A stretch of DNA of 64,000 nucleotides from contig JASJOG010000083.1 of the NCBI GenBank assembly GCA_030142905.1, forward strand, positions 1 to 64,000, given 5' to 3'. The notes below the pieces were generated by a model. The model saw only the letters and a program-made list of their open reading frames with translations. It was not told where the DNA came from and did not search any database. The DNA is from Heliopora coerulea. Its lineage: Eukaryota; Cnidaria; Anthozoa; Scleralcyonacea; Helioporidae. Below, one piece after another: positions 27,401-39,494 of the stretch (the stretch's first letter is position 1; each line of letters begins with the position of its first letter). The translations under genes were made by a program, and so were the position numbers.

Positions 27401-30400
27401 GTTCTGTTGACCACCATGATTGTTTACTTTCTAATTTTATCTGTATTCTTTTTCATTCTCTTCAGATCTTCTCACAGCTGGTGTCTAAAAGAAACACGCA
27501 GTTTGTCAGTAATCCCCTTGCCATCAGATCTTCCTGGACAAACATTTAGTGCTGACGATCAATGTAAACATCAATATGGCAACTTAGCTCGCCAATGCAG
27601 ACGCTACCAAGTAAGTCAACCAATATTTCATGTAATACAAACATTTCGCCAATTCGCCTCAGAGAAATTTCACTGTCTTTAGATGCTCTGGTGTACGCTT
27701 GAGTTAACGGGGACCGAAAGCTTGTTTGTAAATTGGCATAAGTGGAAAAAAAGTGCGCTATACTTTCATCGCTATCCGACTTTCAATGAATTAATCAAAT
27801 TTAATGTTTTTTTTTCTGAAATACAGGGTCGCTTATGTCAGGAGTTATGGTGTGAAATAGAGGGGGAATATTTCTGTCGAACAAAATTGAGCCCACCTGT
27901 ACCAGGCACTAAGTGTGGTGAAGGGAAGGTCAGCTAAGTTTCACTCTTCTTTCTCCTACTCTCATTGACAAGGTTATTGTCGTTGTTGTTGTTGGAACGG
28001 TCACTGTTGCAACTTTTATGGCTGTCCTGCGTGAAGGTCGTGTCTGTGTGCAAGTAGGGATGTGTGTAGATACGTATGTATCCATGCAAGTATCCATGCG
28101 TGTATCCATGCATGTATTCATGTGTATACGTATGTATATACCTATGTCTGTATGGATGTATATAGTTATATGCGTCGGTGTGAGTGTTAAGTGGTACATA
28201 TGCAGACATGTAAATACTGACTGTATGACAACTTTTTCTTGAATATTTCAGTGGTGTATGTATGGTAACTGTCTGAACAGCACTTCGGTCCTGGTAAAAC
28301 AAGATGGAGGATGGAGCTCGTGGGGGAAATGGAGCGAGTGTTCCCGATTATGTGGTACAGGTGTCTCGATCAATCGACGAAAGTGCAATAATCCGAGGTA
28401 AGACTCTTTGGAAAATGATCAATCCTTTGGTGTTTGATGTGACAAAAGAATAACATGAATTTGCAGTAATCACCTTACTAATTTTACTTTTTATTCCACG
28501 CAGGCCGAAAAATGGTGGAAGATATTGCAACGGACTGCGAGCAAAATATCGTTTATGTAACACAAAGGTAAAAAAAAAATAGCTTGGTTGCTCGCTTTAG
28601 AATTGTTGCAAATATGGCAGACATTAAAATAAGTATGCCTTTCGCCTATTATTATTATTATTAATATTAATATTATTATTATTATTACTATTATTATTAA
28701 AGAATATTTACGCAGGCTAAAAACCGCTTCAGTGAAAAAACCACTGCTATCAACGCGTGTCCTGTTTGCCTAATATTAGTAAAAATGATAAAAAAATTAT
28801 CAATATAAGATAAAAATTTACAAGATAAAATTATGATATATAATGTTTAAGTTGAAAATGTACCTATTCTGGCTACAGATGTTCCTCCTCATCTAAAAAT
28901 GTGTCGTCTTTCATCCTTGTAAAAAAATTTTTGATGAGAAGTTACGGACATAAATCAACTTAGTTGATAAGAATGTCTACGGAATGCCTGAAAATGGATT
29001 GAAAAGGTACTTTGGAAATTAGAATGTGTAATGTTACCAGAGGAATCAAGTTCCCGCGCTCTAAAATTCCAACGTTTTGAAATATTAACAAACTCTGGCA
29101 AATTACATGCTAGCAACTAGTAGTTATCGAGTGTAATGAGAACATTTAGAAAAATCATGAAATCGTTTGTTTGAAGGATGTTAAAAAAATTGGACCAAGA
29201 ATCTAGCTGGGAGGGTTTAGGGAATTCTGATTTTGGAATTCGAAAAAAGTTTGTCTTGGTGAAAAATCCTCATTTCTATTCTTGATCTCTCGTCATGACG
29301 ATGTATATTCAACGGTTATGATTGTACTTATGGTTATGGTTAATATTTTATGGTTATGGTAAATTTCCACGTACATCAGACTATTTCATCATTTACTGTT
29401 TTATTTCAGCCATGTTCTGCAGACGCCAAAGATGTCAGAACGGCTCAGTGCGAGTCATTTAATGGCAAAAAGTACAAAAACCAAACTTACAGCTGGAAGC
29501 CTTTATTGAGTAAATGTAAGTTACCGCAAACATACTGGGCGATAACACACTAAGAGTTGAGGTGTTTTGTCCGGCGCAAGCCTTTGTCACAAACCGAAAA
29601 GCTACATAAAGCAAAACATAAATATATCTTGCCGTATGTATGTATCGTCAAGTCTAAAATACGTTCTGAAATGTTGTAGAAACATAAGTTATGACGTTTT
29701 CTAAAGCTTTCCTGGTCCGACTACTCAAAACGGAACTTTTCGAACTGCGAGAATTTGACTTTGTCCTCATTTTTGGCAGTCTTATTGATGTTCTCTGTCC
29801 GTAATCTGATGCAAACAAATTATTAAGAACACGTCTAACGGCATATTGCCCTCTCTGCATCGGCCAAATCCCCGGGGGTTGTGGATTATTTTGAGATAAT
29901 TCATTCATCACAAAGGGAAAAAAACTAAAATAATTTAACATCTTTTATCTTTTTTATCATATCAAATTTTCGCTCATTTTAGATAAACCGTGCGCACTTT
30001 ATTGCACTCCGACCACAGAGGAACGATTTTCCGTCCAGTTGTCTGCCAAAGTGATAGACGGAACACCCTGCCGTCCTGGTTCCCCGGATTTGTGTGTGGA
30101 TGGAAAATGTCTGGTGAGTAAATGCATTGGTTATTATCGTATCTTTAGTGGAATTAGAAGGCTTTCAAGGTCTCAACCCAGTCCTTGGTCGGCTCGGTGT
30201 TAGTCTAAACCCTGTTGTGACTTTTTGTACTGAGTTTATACTTACTAACGTGTAAAAATTGTGAGGTTTCTAAACACTAAAGCAGTCAGTTTCCATGCTT
30301 CGTATGGTGCAAACCCCCGTCATTTAGCTTCTACTAGTCATTTTAAAATTCAGTTCAGTTTTTTACGATTTTCGACCCCAGTATCTTCATCAGATGTGAT

Positions 30401-33400
30401 CTATCACACCTCATCCAACTTACTAAACCGATTTTGCCATTGAGATATGTTTACACATTGTAATTTATCGGGCTAATTAATCGTCTTGTTGTGTGTGTTT
30501 CACCCATGAAAGTTTTAGTTAATGGTGTGATTGTGAGCGAATGCTCCAAGACGTCTTAACTCTCCCTCTCAGAATGATTCATTGTTTCGATAAATTGCAA
30601 CGGGTATACGAACCTCTGGGCATTCCCTCGTGTCACTAAGTCATTAAACATGGACTGCACAAAAAATCCATCAGCCGCCTTAGAGGATATGGATCTGAAA
30701 TTATTGACAATTTTAAAAGGCCGAACAATGAAGCCTACCAGCTTCAGGGGGTTGGTTATACGTGCGGGGCTGACAGACTAGTTTGATCAAGATTTTACCA
30801 TAATACCATACCAAAAAACAAACTTGCAAAGCAGAATTAATGAAGTCTGGTGCTATGGACGGCCCTAAGGGTATTTAATTGATCTTTTACGACCGTAGTA
30901 AGATTTTCGTGACATGAATCAGTCCGTCTTATTTAATCCATCCGTTAGCTCTTCTCTTTGACGTGTAAAATTCTCTGGCTTTGGCCCGACGTAAATAATG
31001 TGGCGTTGGCCAGGGTGAAATTATACAAGTCTGATTCGGCCAGCAAAGGCTTAGCTAATTCCCAGAAACAGATACATCTACCATCTGGATCTGGAATTAG
31101 TGGAAACGGTTTTCGCCGATGTTAGCACCTTTTTTTTATTTCCTACAAAGTAGTGTCAAGTTTCGCTAGAGTTGGCAATTCCGCAACTGAAGCTTTAACG
31201 AGATGATAAAATTGAAATTTAAGCTTTGCGTAATTGGCGACTGCTCAAGAGAACTAATTATTTCAGTGTGGAGTGGCAATTGAGTCGTTGTCTGGCCGTA
31301 GGAATATTGGTCGAATGAAAGGCTTGAATAAGTACGGGAGACGTCGGGGCTGGGAGAGATTGACGTTTGACGTGGGGCTCTGGCAATATGGTGTACATCA
31401 GGAATTTGTTTACTCAAATGTCCGTTAAAGTGCAATTGGATTAGAAGTAGGGGCAATGGAATGTTTGGGCATGTTTTGCAGATTCTTTTGCTAAAAAAGG
31501 AAGCGCTTATTTATGTACTTTACGCTCTTGAGATAAGGTAACAGGCTAATGAGTACTACTTTTACTGTTTGATAGGATCTCTCAATTATTGTACATCTGC
31601 TCATGTTACTTGAGATTTATTTCATATTAAAACGAACTGTTTATATGAATATTATTGCGCATTACGCTAAATTTGTCGATCTCACTTTCCGTGCAGTCAC
31701 ATTTGCGGGTACACATAAAATGGTTCCTCTTCAAGCATTTAATGCAGATTCTCTTTATGGTAGAATAAACGTTCAATTATCATTAACTGAAATACTCAAA
31801 CCCACACCTGACGGAACTGCGTGTTCGGCGTTTTAAATTTTGACGTTGGGTGCCAAAATAGTCTCATAACCATTGTTTCCAATGCCAATACAGTGGATAC
31901 GTATTTGCACAAAATTTTGCACATCCTCACAGTGAAATCTCTTTTTTCAGAGGGTGGGTTGTGATCAGGAGATTGGTTCTGACGCTAAGGAGGACATTTG
32001 TGGGGTTTGTAATGGAAACGGTACAACATGCCAAGCAATAGAAGGAAGTTTTAATCAACTTTCTGGGTCAGGTAGGGGTCATTAAATATTTACTACCCAG
32101 TAGATAATTCTCAGTTGAGCCAAAACCAAAAAGTATTTGAGAAAAAAACAAAAAAACAGTCGAATACTTTGTGATTATGACTCCACTAAAAATTATCTGC
32201 TGAGCAATCATTTTTCAAACAAGACTTCGATTTGCGGCTGGGGCATCAATTGCCACGATATTACATGATATTTTTTAAAAACATGTTAAGTTATATCATA
32301 TTCTATTACGTAAAACGTTACATGGCGCAATACCACATCACGCAAATTTACTTTACACGACGTTTCGTTACGTCATATTACGTTACAAAACGCGACGTTA
32401 CGTTTATACTACGTTACGTAACATAGTATAACGTTACGCCAGGGCACGAAGCGTTATACCACGCTAAGTTACGAAATATTACGTTATAGTATATATCATA
32501 TACTTATAAATACACGAAGCTGCTAAGTGCCTTTCACGGCCGTAGCGCGGTTGAATTTATTGGGGAGGACACATGAAGGCGCAAGCTTCGGGTCTTACCC
32601 ATTTAAGAAGTGTACTTTGTTTAATAACCGCTTGATTTTTCTTCGTTGAAGCCATAAATAAATAAGTTTCACGCTCTATCGAACTGAAATGAACACCTTT
32701 AACGTTTTCAAAGAGAAGCGTGAAGAGCGTGGCCGCTGACCAAACGTGCCTGTCAAAATTATTGGGGGGACGGGGCCCCCCGGCCCCTCCCCATGCTACG
32801 GCCCTGCTTTATATACGTAACTGGACATACCTCAGTAAGGATTACTTGGGAACCTTTTTTGACCCCTGAAGCGAATTGAGCTTGTCACCTAACGATTGCC
32901 GATGTAATACTCCAACCATTGATCTGCCTAGGGTTAGACGGTTAAGAGAAGATGGTTAAGAGAAGGTTATAAAGCGTACTAATGAGTCATAGGAATGACA
33001 TGTAGTTCCAGACTTCAAACTAACGTGGAGAACGTTCACGGAGCCCACAGTCTTGTAGAAGATTGAGTAAATTATATCAGCGATTTACAGAACGAACACG
33101 ATGATTTCGTTCCTTACGCACACAAAAACTGTGGAGACGAGACATCTGCCGGAACAGATGGAAGCCTTGGCCATAGTTGTCAACCAACTGCCTGAACTCA
33201 TCTCTATACACAAAAAAACCAAACGTTGCACTCTGACTTACTCTGCCTCAACACCTTGAAGGAATTGCGACATGGACATGTAACCGATGCTCTACATTCT
33301 ACAAAACACTTTCTTAATTTTCCTTTAGGCTATGTTGAGGTGGCTGTAATTCCCGTTGGTGCTCGCAACATTCAAGTCATGGAAACTAAACCATGCACAA

Positions 33401-36400
33401 GCTTTCTAGGTAAGTGAACAGAAAACTACTACACCTCTTAACAAAGTTGGGTACAAAAATGGACGTTGCACAGTGCCTGGATTGACGGAGGGATAGTTTG
33501 AGTGGGTTTTTAAAACACCACACACTAGAACGGTGGAAATGAAATACTAGTCTTTCTATACTGAATTCGGAGTTCTTTTGCAGTTCTTCTTACCACTCTA
33601 ACTTCTGTCGGAAATTAGGTAATAAATGATAACTATATATGTCCCCGTGTCGAAGCATTGTTTTTGGAGAGGTTATGTCTCCCAGGTTCCATCGACGGAT
33701 CGCGAGTTGCCACAAGATTTGTGAATTAATTGCTCTCGAAGTCAACGCCAATATTTGAAATGCGTATTAGTTAATTCGGTAAAAGTGCAGTTTAGCGGAC
33801 GCACGCACCTGGCCGCTGACCTTTGCAGTCAGCAGAACAACAAAAATTTTAAATTGAAAGCGGGAAATTTAAATGCAGCCGTGACCACAGTCAACCTGAA
33901 ATGGCCTTAGTGTACGAAGAAATCGTTCAATGCACAAAAGATAGAGACTCTATAACCAATACTAACCTTAATTCTAATCCTAATCCTAACGCTAGCCCTA
34001 ACTAAATACATGTCGTTATAACTTTTTCAATAAACCCACTTTTTCGCTGCGTTGTGTGTCAAAATTTTCCCTCCAAATCTCACTTTATTCAACCAGTGAC
34101 CCAGCAACACTGGTCAGTATCCAGGTGGGCCCGCTAAACTGCACTCAAGCCGTTAATTCAATAAAGAAGTTTCCACATGGATATCCTTACTGAGAAAGTA
34201 AGAGCATATTTGGTGGGAATGGACGTATCAATTACTACGTAAAAAGACGTGTAATTCTTCATATCTCGCGTTACACCTATTTATGTCTTCCCAGTTGAAG
34301 GAATTCATGGAAAATCGCGGAATAAACCTCACGGTTAACGTGTCTCTTAAATCTCATGTCAGCGCTAATTTTGTTTTGTCATTGGAACTTCATTATCCTT
34401 CATTATCTTTGCAAATTATTTCCAAATTTCCGTAGTAATGTGACAAGAAGAACCTCTAGAACTGAGCCTAGACAAAAATTTCTGTTTCACGCTTCGACAA
34501 ATTACACTAAAGTAAACTGAAACAGGAAATTACGATGATTTTTTACGCAGACGCATTGGCGGTGGGATTCTTTCACAGAAGCTGCGTATATTATATCAAA
34601 TGGCGAAAAACTCCGTAACTAACCTGACAAAAACGAACAGGACGCAGCTGCTCTGTTAATACGACCAGATTGGATAAAACGGGCATACTGTTCCCAGTTG
34701 ACCCGATAGCTCAATTGGTATAGCAGTGGTTTGGTAACCCCAAGATGCGAGTTCGAATCCCGCTCTATACAACTTTTCTAGTTGACTTTAGCAGTGTAGG
34801 CCATCTCATGAGATATTTTTTTACGTGTTTTTGTTGATTTTTAGGAGGGGCTTAAATTTATCGTTGGCGGGCTCAACCCTCTCGTGCCCGCCCTAGGCTA
34901 CGACTCTTAAATACTTTTGTAGATTATGTACATCACGTTCGTACAGAATTACCCAGATGCACTAGATAGTTAACACAACATTTCGACGTAACTTTATCCA
35001 CATCAAATTCCGAGAACTGTTGCTTTTTCCTAACCCAAGACTTTTTTAAAACTTTTGTTGCAGCTCTCAAAGGAAGCTTCGACACGTATTACGTCAATGG
35101 AAACTGGAAAATTCAGTTACCAGGTCAGGTGGACGTCGATGGGACCAAAGTGATTTATGATCGCAAGGGAACATGGGAACGGCTAGTTGCAAAAGGTCCA
35201 ACTAAGGAACCACTTCACGTTATGGTGAGTCAGAATGTCATCTCTCTCCGTCAGAGTAAGATGAAAATTACTACTAAAAATTGTTGAAAGTAAATATAAG
35301 GGGAACCACAGAGGCTCGCAAGCCTGATATAGCGTTTGCATTTATCAGAAGGTATTTGAGAGGAAGGCTTCTTGTGGATCCCGAGGCAACCAACTTCTTC
35401 CTTTCGTTCTTGTTTAGACTCTCTAACATGGAAAATGAAATGCTCCATGGAGCTGTCTCCTAGGTTTTTAAACTTAACAAATCGTCATCCCAAATCCCAG
35501 GCAACATTTGCTAACACTAAAACCCACCTTGGTTCACAAGCTCCGTCCTCTTTAGAGTTTATCATCCGCCCTGAAACCTTTGGACGATAAAGATACGACT
35601 GGATATACGGTGTGTTTCCAGCCGTTGACCAGAAAAAAACTGATATTCCATGCTTTGTTGTACATTTATAGGTCCTGTATCACGGCTACAATCTTGGAAT
35701 CAAGTACAGATATTCCATTCCTTTACCTAACAAGTCACAAGAGGTGAACAAGGCTTCTGAAAATATGTCAAAACAATCAAGTCGTAAAAAAGTGAATTAC
35801 GGTTGGGTTCGGCGAGGATGGGAGAAATGCACTGTAGCTTGCGGCGGAGGTAAAAGAAACTAAGCGTATGGTCATAAATTAAGAGATAGAGTTAATGGAT
35901 TGCACGTCGGGGATACAAGCTGGGAGTGAGGACGTACAGAGATTTCTGGGGAGAAATTAGGATTTAAAAAACTTCCCGCGAATGTAGACCCCTGAGAGTT
36001 AATCTGGGAGACATAACGCAATCAATAATCTGGGAGACATAAACACAATCAATCATAACATGTTATTACTTTTTTTCTTTTGTTGTGAAAAAATTTAGGC
36101 GTTCAGAAAAGCCGCAAGGAAGAATGTGTCCGTTTCGTCAATGGTAGATTTAAAGTGGTAGATAAAGTCTACTGTTCCAGAGCAACAAAACCGAAAAGAG
36201 GGATACGTGTTTGCAATGAACATCCTTGCCCAATATGGTCAGTAAGTTAAACTAAAACGACGTCGTTATGATCGTTTGCAAAGCTACAAAAAAAGTTAAC
36301 TTCCTCGTTCAACCTCCCATTACAATCCGGTGAAATTCACTTGTAATGGCTATCCTTCGTCCTTGGTGTGGGATAATCGGCAATCGAAGATTGTGTTTTT

Positions 36401-38483
36401 TTTTCTGTTTTTTTCCTTCTAAAGGCTTCATTTCTAACCTGTTTTAGACTCTAGCTTGTAATATCGAGCCAAATGTGGACGGCACACTCCAGCAATTACC
36501 TTGACGATGTTACATCCCTTTCCATATACAAGCCACATTTGCTCTAAGAATCGATCCTAGTGCGCAGCTGAAGACAGCAAAGGCCATTTCGGGTCTTTTA
36601 GATCTTTAAAACGTCTGCGTTGGATGATGCAATCTTTCGTTCCTCCATGTTTAACTTACTTAATTCAGCTCGTCAACACCAACCAAACATTACGTGAAAT
36701 GTCGTCCATTCTTCACCAAAAAATACTTTGAAGATTTTTAGAATGACCAATCCTTCTTCACCTTGTAGGTGGTCAGTAACCCGATGGAACCAATGTAACC
36801 GAAAATGTGGTTCAGGCCGACAACACCGCATTGTTTTATGCATGAAGCAGTTCCCTAACGGTTCTATTTCACCAACCTCACACCAACTTTGCACAAAAGA
36901 TAAACCGTCATCTGTGCAAAACTGTTATCTTCGCAGCTGCCGAGTCAAGTGGTACACCAAACCGTGGTCAAAGGTAAGTTAATGTGACAACACATTTACA
37001 CCAAACGATATTCATATGCGTTTGTTTGTTTTGGGGTATGTAATGTTGCCTGAAAGGCATGATTCCTACATTTGATTCCGCTCACTAGTGTAACAATGCG
37101 CTCGACGGACTCCAGTGAGTTAATCGGATACACAGGACGAACACTGGTTTACGACAATCGAACCTTGTCAGCGGCCCGATAACCTGTCCCATGTTGTGTT
37201 ACTCGAGGCATTGAAAAACCGACGAAACGAGGCTTATATGTCTCGCATGGGCCAGTAGCTTTGTCTTTGGTGAAAGCAATTTAAACAGTTTGATCCCAGT
37301 GTCAAACTGGACTTCTCGTATTTACGTGCTTTTTTTACTAACAACTTTAGGCCAAGATAGTGTAAGATAGCTGCTATTCCCTTGTTTTGGCTAATTTTTT
37401 CCCCAAGTCAACCTCCTTCAAAACTTTATGGTCTGTCATACTAGCTGACAGAGGCGTTGCTAGGGTTAATGGGGTTTGTTTTTCTTGGAGGAGGGGGGGG
37501 GGGGGAATTGTGGCATACCCTGAGGCTTTACAGCTTTTTAATGATGAAATTTATCCAGTGCGCATTTCCGTACGAACGTCGTTGATCAAAGTGGCAATTT
37601 ACGAAATTTATAAATTAGCTTAATAACAGGAACTAACGGCATAAAAGAGGCGTTTGTTCAAATCCCCTCCACCTACAGTATAGTTTTTCTTTAGAAAACA
37701 TAGTTCCCATTTCTCAAGAAACCACAGTAAATGCGTCTCCCGTACCGCGAATTCATTTTGTTCATAAGCAATCAATAGAATACTAACCTTTGTTGCTCAT
37801 TCTTAATCCTCAATTTTGTCTTCTAGTGTTTCAGTATCTGCGGCGAAGGATATCGTTTCCGTTACGTTCGTTGCCCGGTCAATGGTTTGTGTGATCCAGC
37901 TACAAAACCACTATCAAAGAAACGCTGTTACGGCGGGTCATGTTATAGCTGGAATGCGGGAGACTGGGGAAAGGTATGAATTTTTTTGGTTTAGACAGAA
38001 GAGCTAAGTTAGTATATTTCTTGAACGGTGGCAATGATAGCATACACGCCTATGAAAAAGTACCGAAAAGCCTACGGCTCATACTCGAAATTAAACACGA
38101 ACACGAACGCGGGTACAAAAACACGTAGACGGGCACGAACACGAAAACAAACACGAGTGAGAGCGCGAACACGTTCATCAACACGAACTCGATCACAAAT
38201 GCGAACAAGAACACTAACACGAACAGAAACACGAACGCGGACACAAACACGACCAATAACACGATCATAGATATCAGCACGCACGAACACGCGTAGAGAC
38301 AACAAAGAAATGAACTACAATAACAACAGGTTTCTTCTGTTATAGTGTTCTCGTTCATGTGGTTACGGATATCAACTGCGAGATGTAAGGTGTGAACATA
38401 AATTGACGAAGAAAACAGGACTTTATTGCAATCGATTAAAAAAGCCATCCAAGATACAACTTTGTAGGAACAGAAACTGTTAA
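18473..38483 (+). CDS. ADAMTS-family secreted zinc metalloprotease (23 coding exons, 1029 aa)
   Basis: Extracellular-matrix protease assembled from exons at 18473-18587, 18733-19037, 20752-20890, 21918-22081, 25036-25119, 25921-26036, 26391-26434, 26508-26613, 26899-27051, 27466-27610, 27827-27928, 28252-28397, 28504-28567, 29410-29515, 29983-30113, 31951-32071, 33329-33409, 35064-35224, 35672-35849, 36099-36237, 36769-36973, 37827-37973 and 38346-38483. All phases join in frame. Order: signal peptide (1 to about 25), prodomain, basic furin-type RVLR (199-202), reprolysin domain from about 211 ([11 protein letters not shown]), zinc motif HELGHNLGIRHD (353-364, split by an intron) with Met-turn at M381, disintegrin-like region (409-491), central thrombospondin repeat (512-561), Cys-rich domain (from 562), spacer (about 680-790), then four C-terminal thrombospondin repeats. 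It stops after the last repeat, with no PLAC or GON domain. All catalytic residues are present. The substrate and the vertebrate orthologue cannot be assigned; exon ends rest on splice consensus and family similarity. Confidence 0.93.
23156..23437. mobile_element. MITE copy 1 (inverted-repeat element in ADAMTS intron 4)
   Basis: The left end reads ttgaactctaaaaagactgg and continues aacgata. The right end, reverse-complemented, is nearly the same: ttgaattctaaaaaaactgg, then aacgata. The inside is noncoding and about 80% similar by eye to the second copy 750 bp downstream. No convincing target-site duplication is visible. Confidence 0.8.
23910..24161. mobile_element. MITE copy 2 (same family, ADAMTS intron 4)
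   Basis: It starts ttgagctctaaaaagactgg and ends with the inverted form (tatcgttccagcctttttag, then agttcaa). The inside repeats copy 1, including a 'gggatgacctg' block, the 'gacctacatgtcagcctcca' block and a 'gttggcttcaaaat' block, but lacks about 30 bp. The direct repeat aggaaca occurs close to both ends and may reflect insertion. Confidence 0.8.
25221..25498 (+). mobile_element. tRNA-derived SINE, full-length copy (ADAMTS intron 5)
   Basis: The head resembles a tRNA with pol III promoter boxes: box A ggcacagtgg at 25229-25238 and box B gttcgattcc at 25271-25280. An unrelated body follows, ending in ccggtataaataaagacact. A second copy of the body lies at about 39009, which shows that the unit is dispersed. 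It carries no coding sequence. Confidence 0.82.
26178..26268. repeat. ATAG/ATAT simple repeat (ADAMTS intron 6)
   Basis: Imperfect runs of (ATAG)n pass into (ATACAT)n. This is an intronic microsatellite. Confidence 0.8.
27150..27360. repeat. Pyrimidine microsatellite (CTTT/CCTT)n, ADAMTS intron 9
   Basis: About 210 bp of almost pure C/T on the plus strand, in the intron between the catalytic and disintegrin-like exons. Open frames rich in Phe/Ser/Leu on this strand and Lys/Glu/Arg on the other are by-products of the repeat. Confidence 0.9.
28040..28190. repeat. Degenerate (TATG/CATG)n repeat, ADAMTS intron 11
   Basis: A run of 8-12 bp variants such as tatccatgcaag, tatccatgcgtg and tatccatgcatg, then gtatatacctatg. 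It is a minisatellite with no stable unit. Confidence 0.75.
28646..28700. repeat. (ATT)n microsatellite, ADAMTS intron 13
   Basis: About 55 bp of near-perfect ATT trinucleotides with two AAT interruptions. Confidence 0.9.
32255..32490. repeat. Degenerate TTACGT/ACGTAA array, ADAMTS intron 16
   Basis: ACGT occurs repeatedly within ttacgt, acgtta and acgtaa words (acgttacgtaac, atattacgttac, gacgttacgttt). The unit is self-complementary, so the segment could fold on itself. It ends just before a MITE-like element at 32535. Confidence 0.65.
32535..32806. mobile_element. hAT-like non-autonomous DNA transposon (272 bp)
   Basis: The left end cacggccgtagc and the reverse-complemented right end cagggccgtagc differ at one base. 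Just inside are a matching pair, aatttattgggg and ccccaataatttt reversed, and a very G/C-rich block next to the right end. It has no coding capacity. I see no clear 8-bp target duplication, so the superfamily assignment is tentative. Confidence 0.6.
34697..34773 (+). tRNA. tRNA-like sequence, probably a pseudogene or SINE head
   Basis: It contains a box-A-like tagctcaattggta and a good box B (gagttcgaatcccg), with an anticodon-loop-like ttggtaa that would read GGT (Thr). The anticodon stem and most of the acceptor stem do not pair (only the outer gttg/caac do). I therefore do not call it a working tRNA gene. It lies in ADAMTS intron 17. Confidence 0.35.
38090..38300. repeat. Degenerate (ACACGA)n minisatellite, last ADAMTS intron
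   Basis: About 35 variants of the hexamer acacga/gaacac fill the intron and stop about 45 bp before the final coding exon. Open frames through it are Arg/Thr-rich on the plus strand and Val/Phe-rich on the minus strand; both are repeat artefacts. Confidence 0.85.
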
Positions 38484-38676
38484 CATATGTGCATACATCA
38501 AATGGCCATACGCAACCCAGTTCATTGCATGTGCACTCAAGGGAGACTAATGAAGATTATCAATGAAGCTCAAGTTGAGTTTAGATGCAGTGATAGTAAT
38601 CATAGTATTTTAACTATTAGTTAGATGAATAAGGAAATGTACTGTAACAAATACTTTCATATTTGTTTGAAGCTAA

Positions 38677-38682
38677 AATAAA
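38677..38682 (+). terminator. Poly(A) signal AATAAA of the ADAMTS-like gene
   Basis: A canonical hexamer about 195 bp after the stop codon at 38481-38483. Confidence 0.6.
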
Positions 38683-39008
38683 TAGAATTGTGTGAAACAA
38701 CAGTAGAAGAAACATTGTCTATTTAGAAAACAACCACACAATGTTCTGCAATACATTGTTACATTTATGGGGATATCAGTTAGAATCTAAATATATTGTT
38801 GCCATGGGATAGCTTGTGAAGTTGATGAACTGAGACCATTACATCAAACATCCAGTTGGATGCCCAAGTACAAGTGAAACAACAAAAGAACAAAAACATA
38901 AACTGCCTACTATTTATACAAGGTTAAAATGCCAAGGACTGTGGTTATTAATTTTATGAGTGCATAAAGATTGAATCACTCAGCTGAATAAAACCTCAAG
39001 GGTTAGAA

Positions 39009-39165
39009 GAGTGGTGTCCAGTTTGACTCTACCAAGCATCATAGGTTTCCACTGGTTTCCTCCTGCAGTAACTTTGGACCCATGAAGGGTGGACCTTAAC
39101 AGACATCTTGAGAGAGCAGTTTACTTAGCTGATAGAATTATCAAGTGCAAATAAATGCACTATTT
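39009..39165 (+). mobile_element. 5'-truncated copy of the same SINE
   Basis: The segment matches the body of the 25221-25498 SINE (gtgtccagtttgactctacc, aagcatcat, tttcctcctgcagtaact, tatcaagtgcaaataaatgc) but lacks the tRNA-like head. It lies between the convergent 3' ends of the ADAMTS-like gene and CTU2. Confidence 0.75.
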
Positions 39166-39393
39166 TGATGGGGTTTTTCTGAACAGTTGAATATACAGTG
39201 TATCCAACCAAATCCTTAACAATGAAAAAGTATGAAGGTAGTAGTCTACCAAAAAAACAAGATAAAGGTATTTTGAGAACATGTACTTTGTTCTCTTGTA
39301 TTTTAGCTGAGCACTACCTTTGAACTTTTTCTATTGATTCAGAACTGCCAAATGCAGCACTCCATTTTTTGAAAATAATCAATTATGTAATTA

Positions 39394-39399
39394 TTTAAT
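39394..39399 (-). terminator. Possible poly(A) signal ATTAAA of CTU2
   Basis: The plus strand reads tttaat, giving ATTAAA on the minus strand about 95 bp beyond the CTU2 stop. It is a variant hexamer in AT-rich DNA, so support is weak. Confidence 0.35.
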
Positions 39400-39494
39400 T
39401 ATAGCAAAAATATTGAAGTTCTACAAATACAAGCACTAAAATAATTTTGTGCTAAAAGAATAAAATAAAACATCAGGGCAGCAATTGCCTTCAG

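Noticed and set aside
27094..27549. 151-codon Phe/Ser-rich and 62-codon Lys/Glu-rich frames
   Set aside because: Both are translations of the pyrimidine microsatellite. The plus-strand frame also runs over an ADAMTS exon in the wrong frame.
28018..28302. His/Thr/Tyr-rich open frames on both strands
   Set aside because: Products of the TATG-type minisatellite in an intron.
33958..34006. Telomere-like ctaatccta/ccctaac words
   Set aside because: Too short and irregular (about 45 bp) to be an interstitial telomere tract.
36238..36247. Alternative donor gtaagt at 36242 for the ADAMTS exon ending at 36237
   Set aside because: Using it breaks the frame into the next thrombospondin exon, while gtcagt at 36238 keeps it.
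38028..38448. Arg/Thr-rich and Val/Phe-rich open frames
   Set aside because: They arise from the (ACACGA)n repeat. The longer minus-strand one also crosses the last ADAMTS exon antisense.
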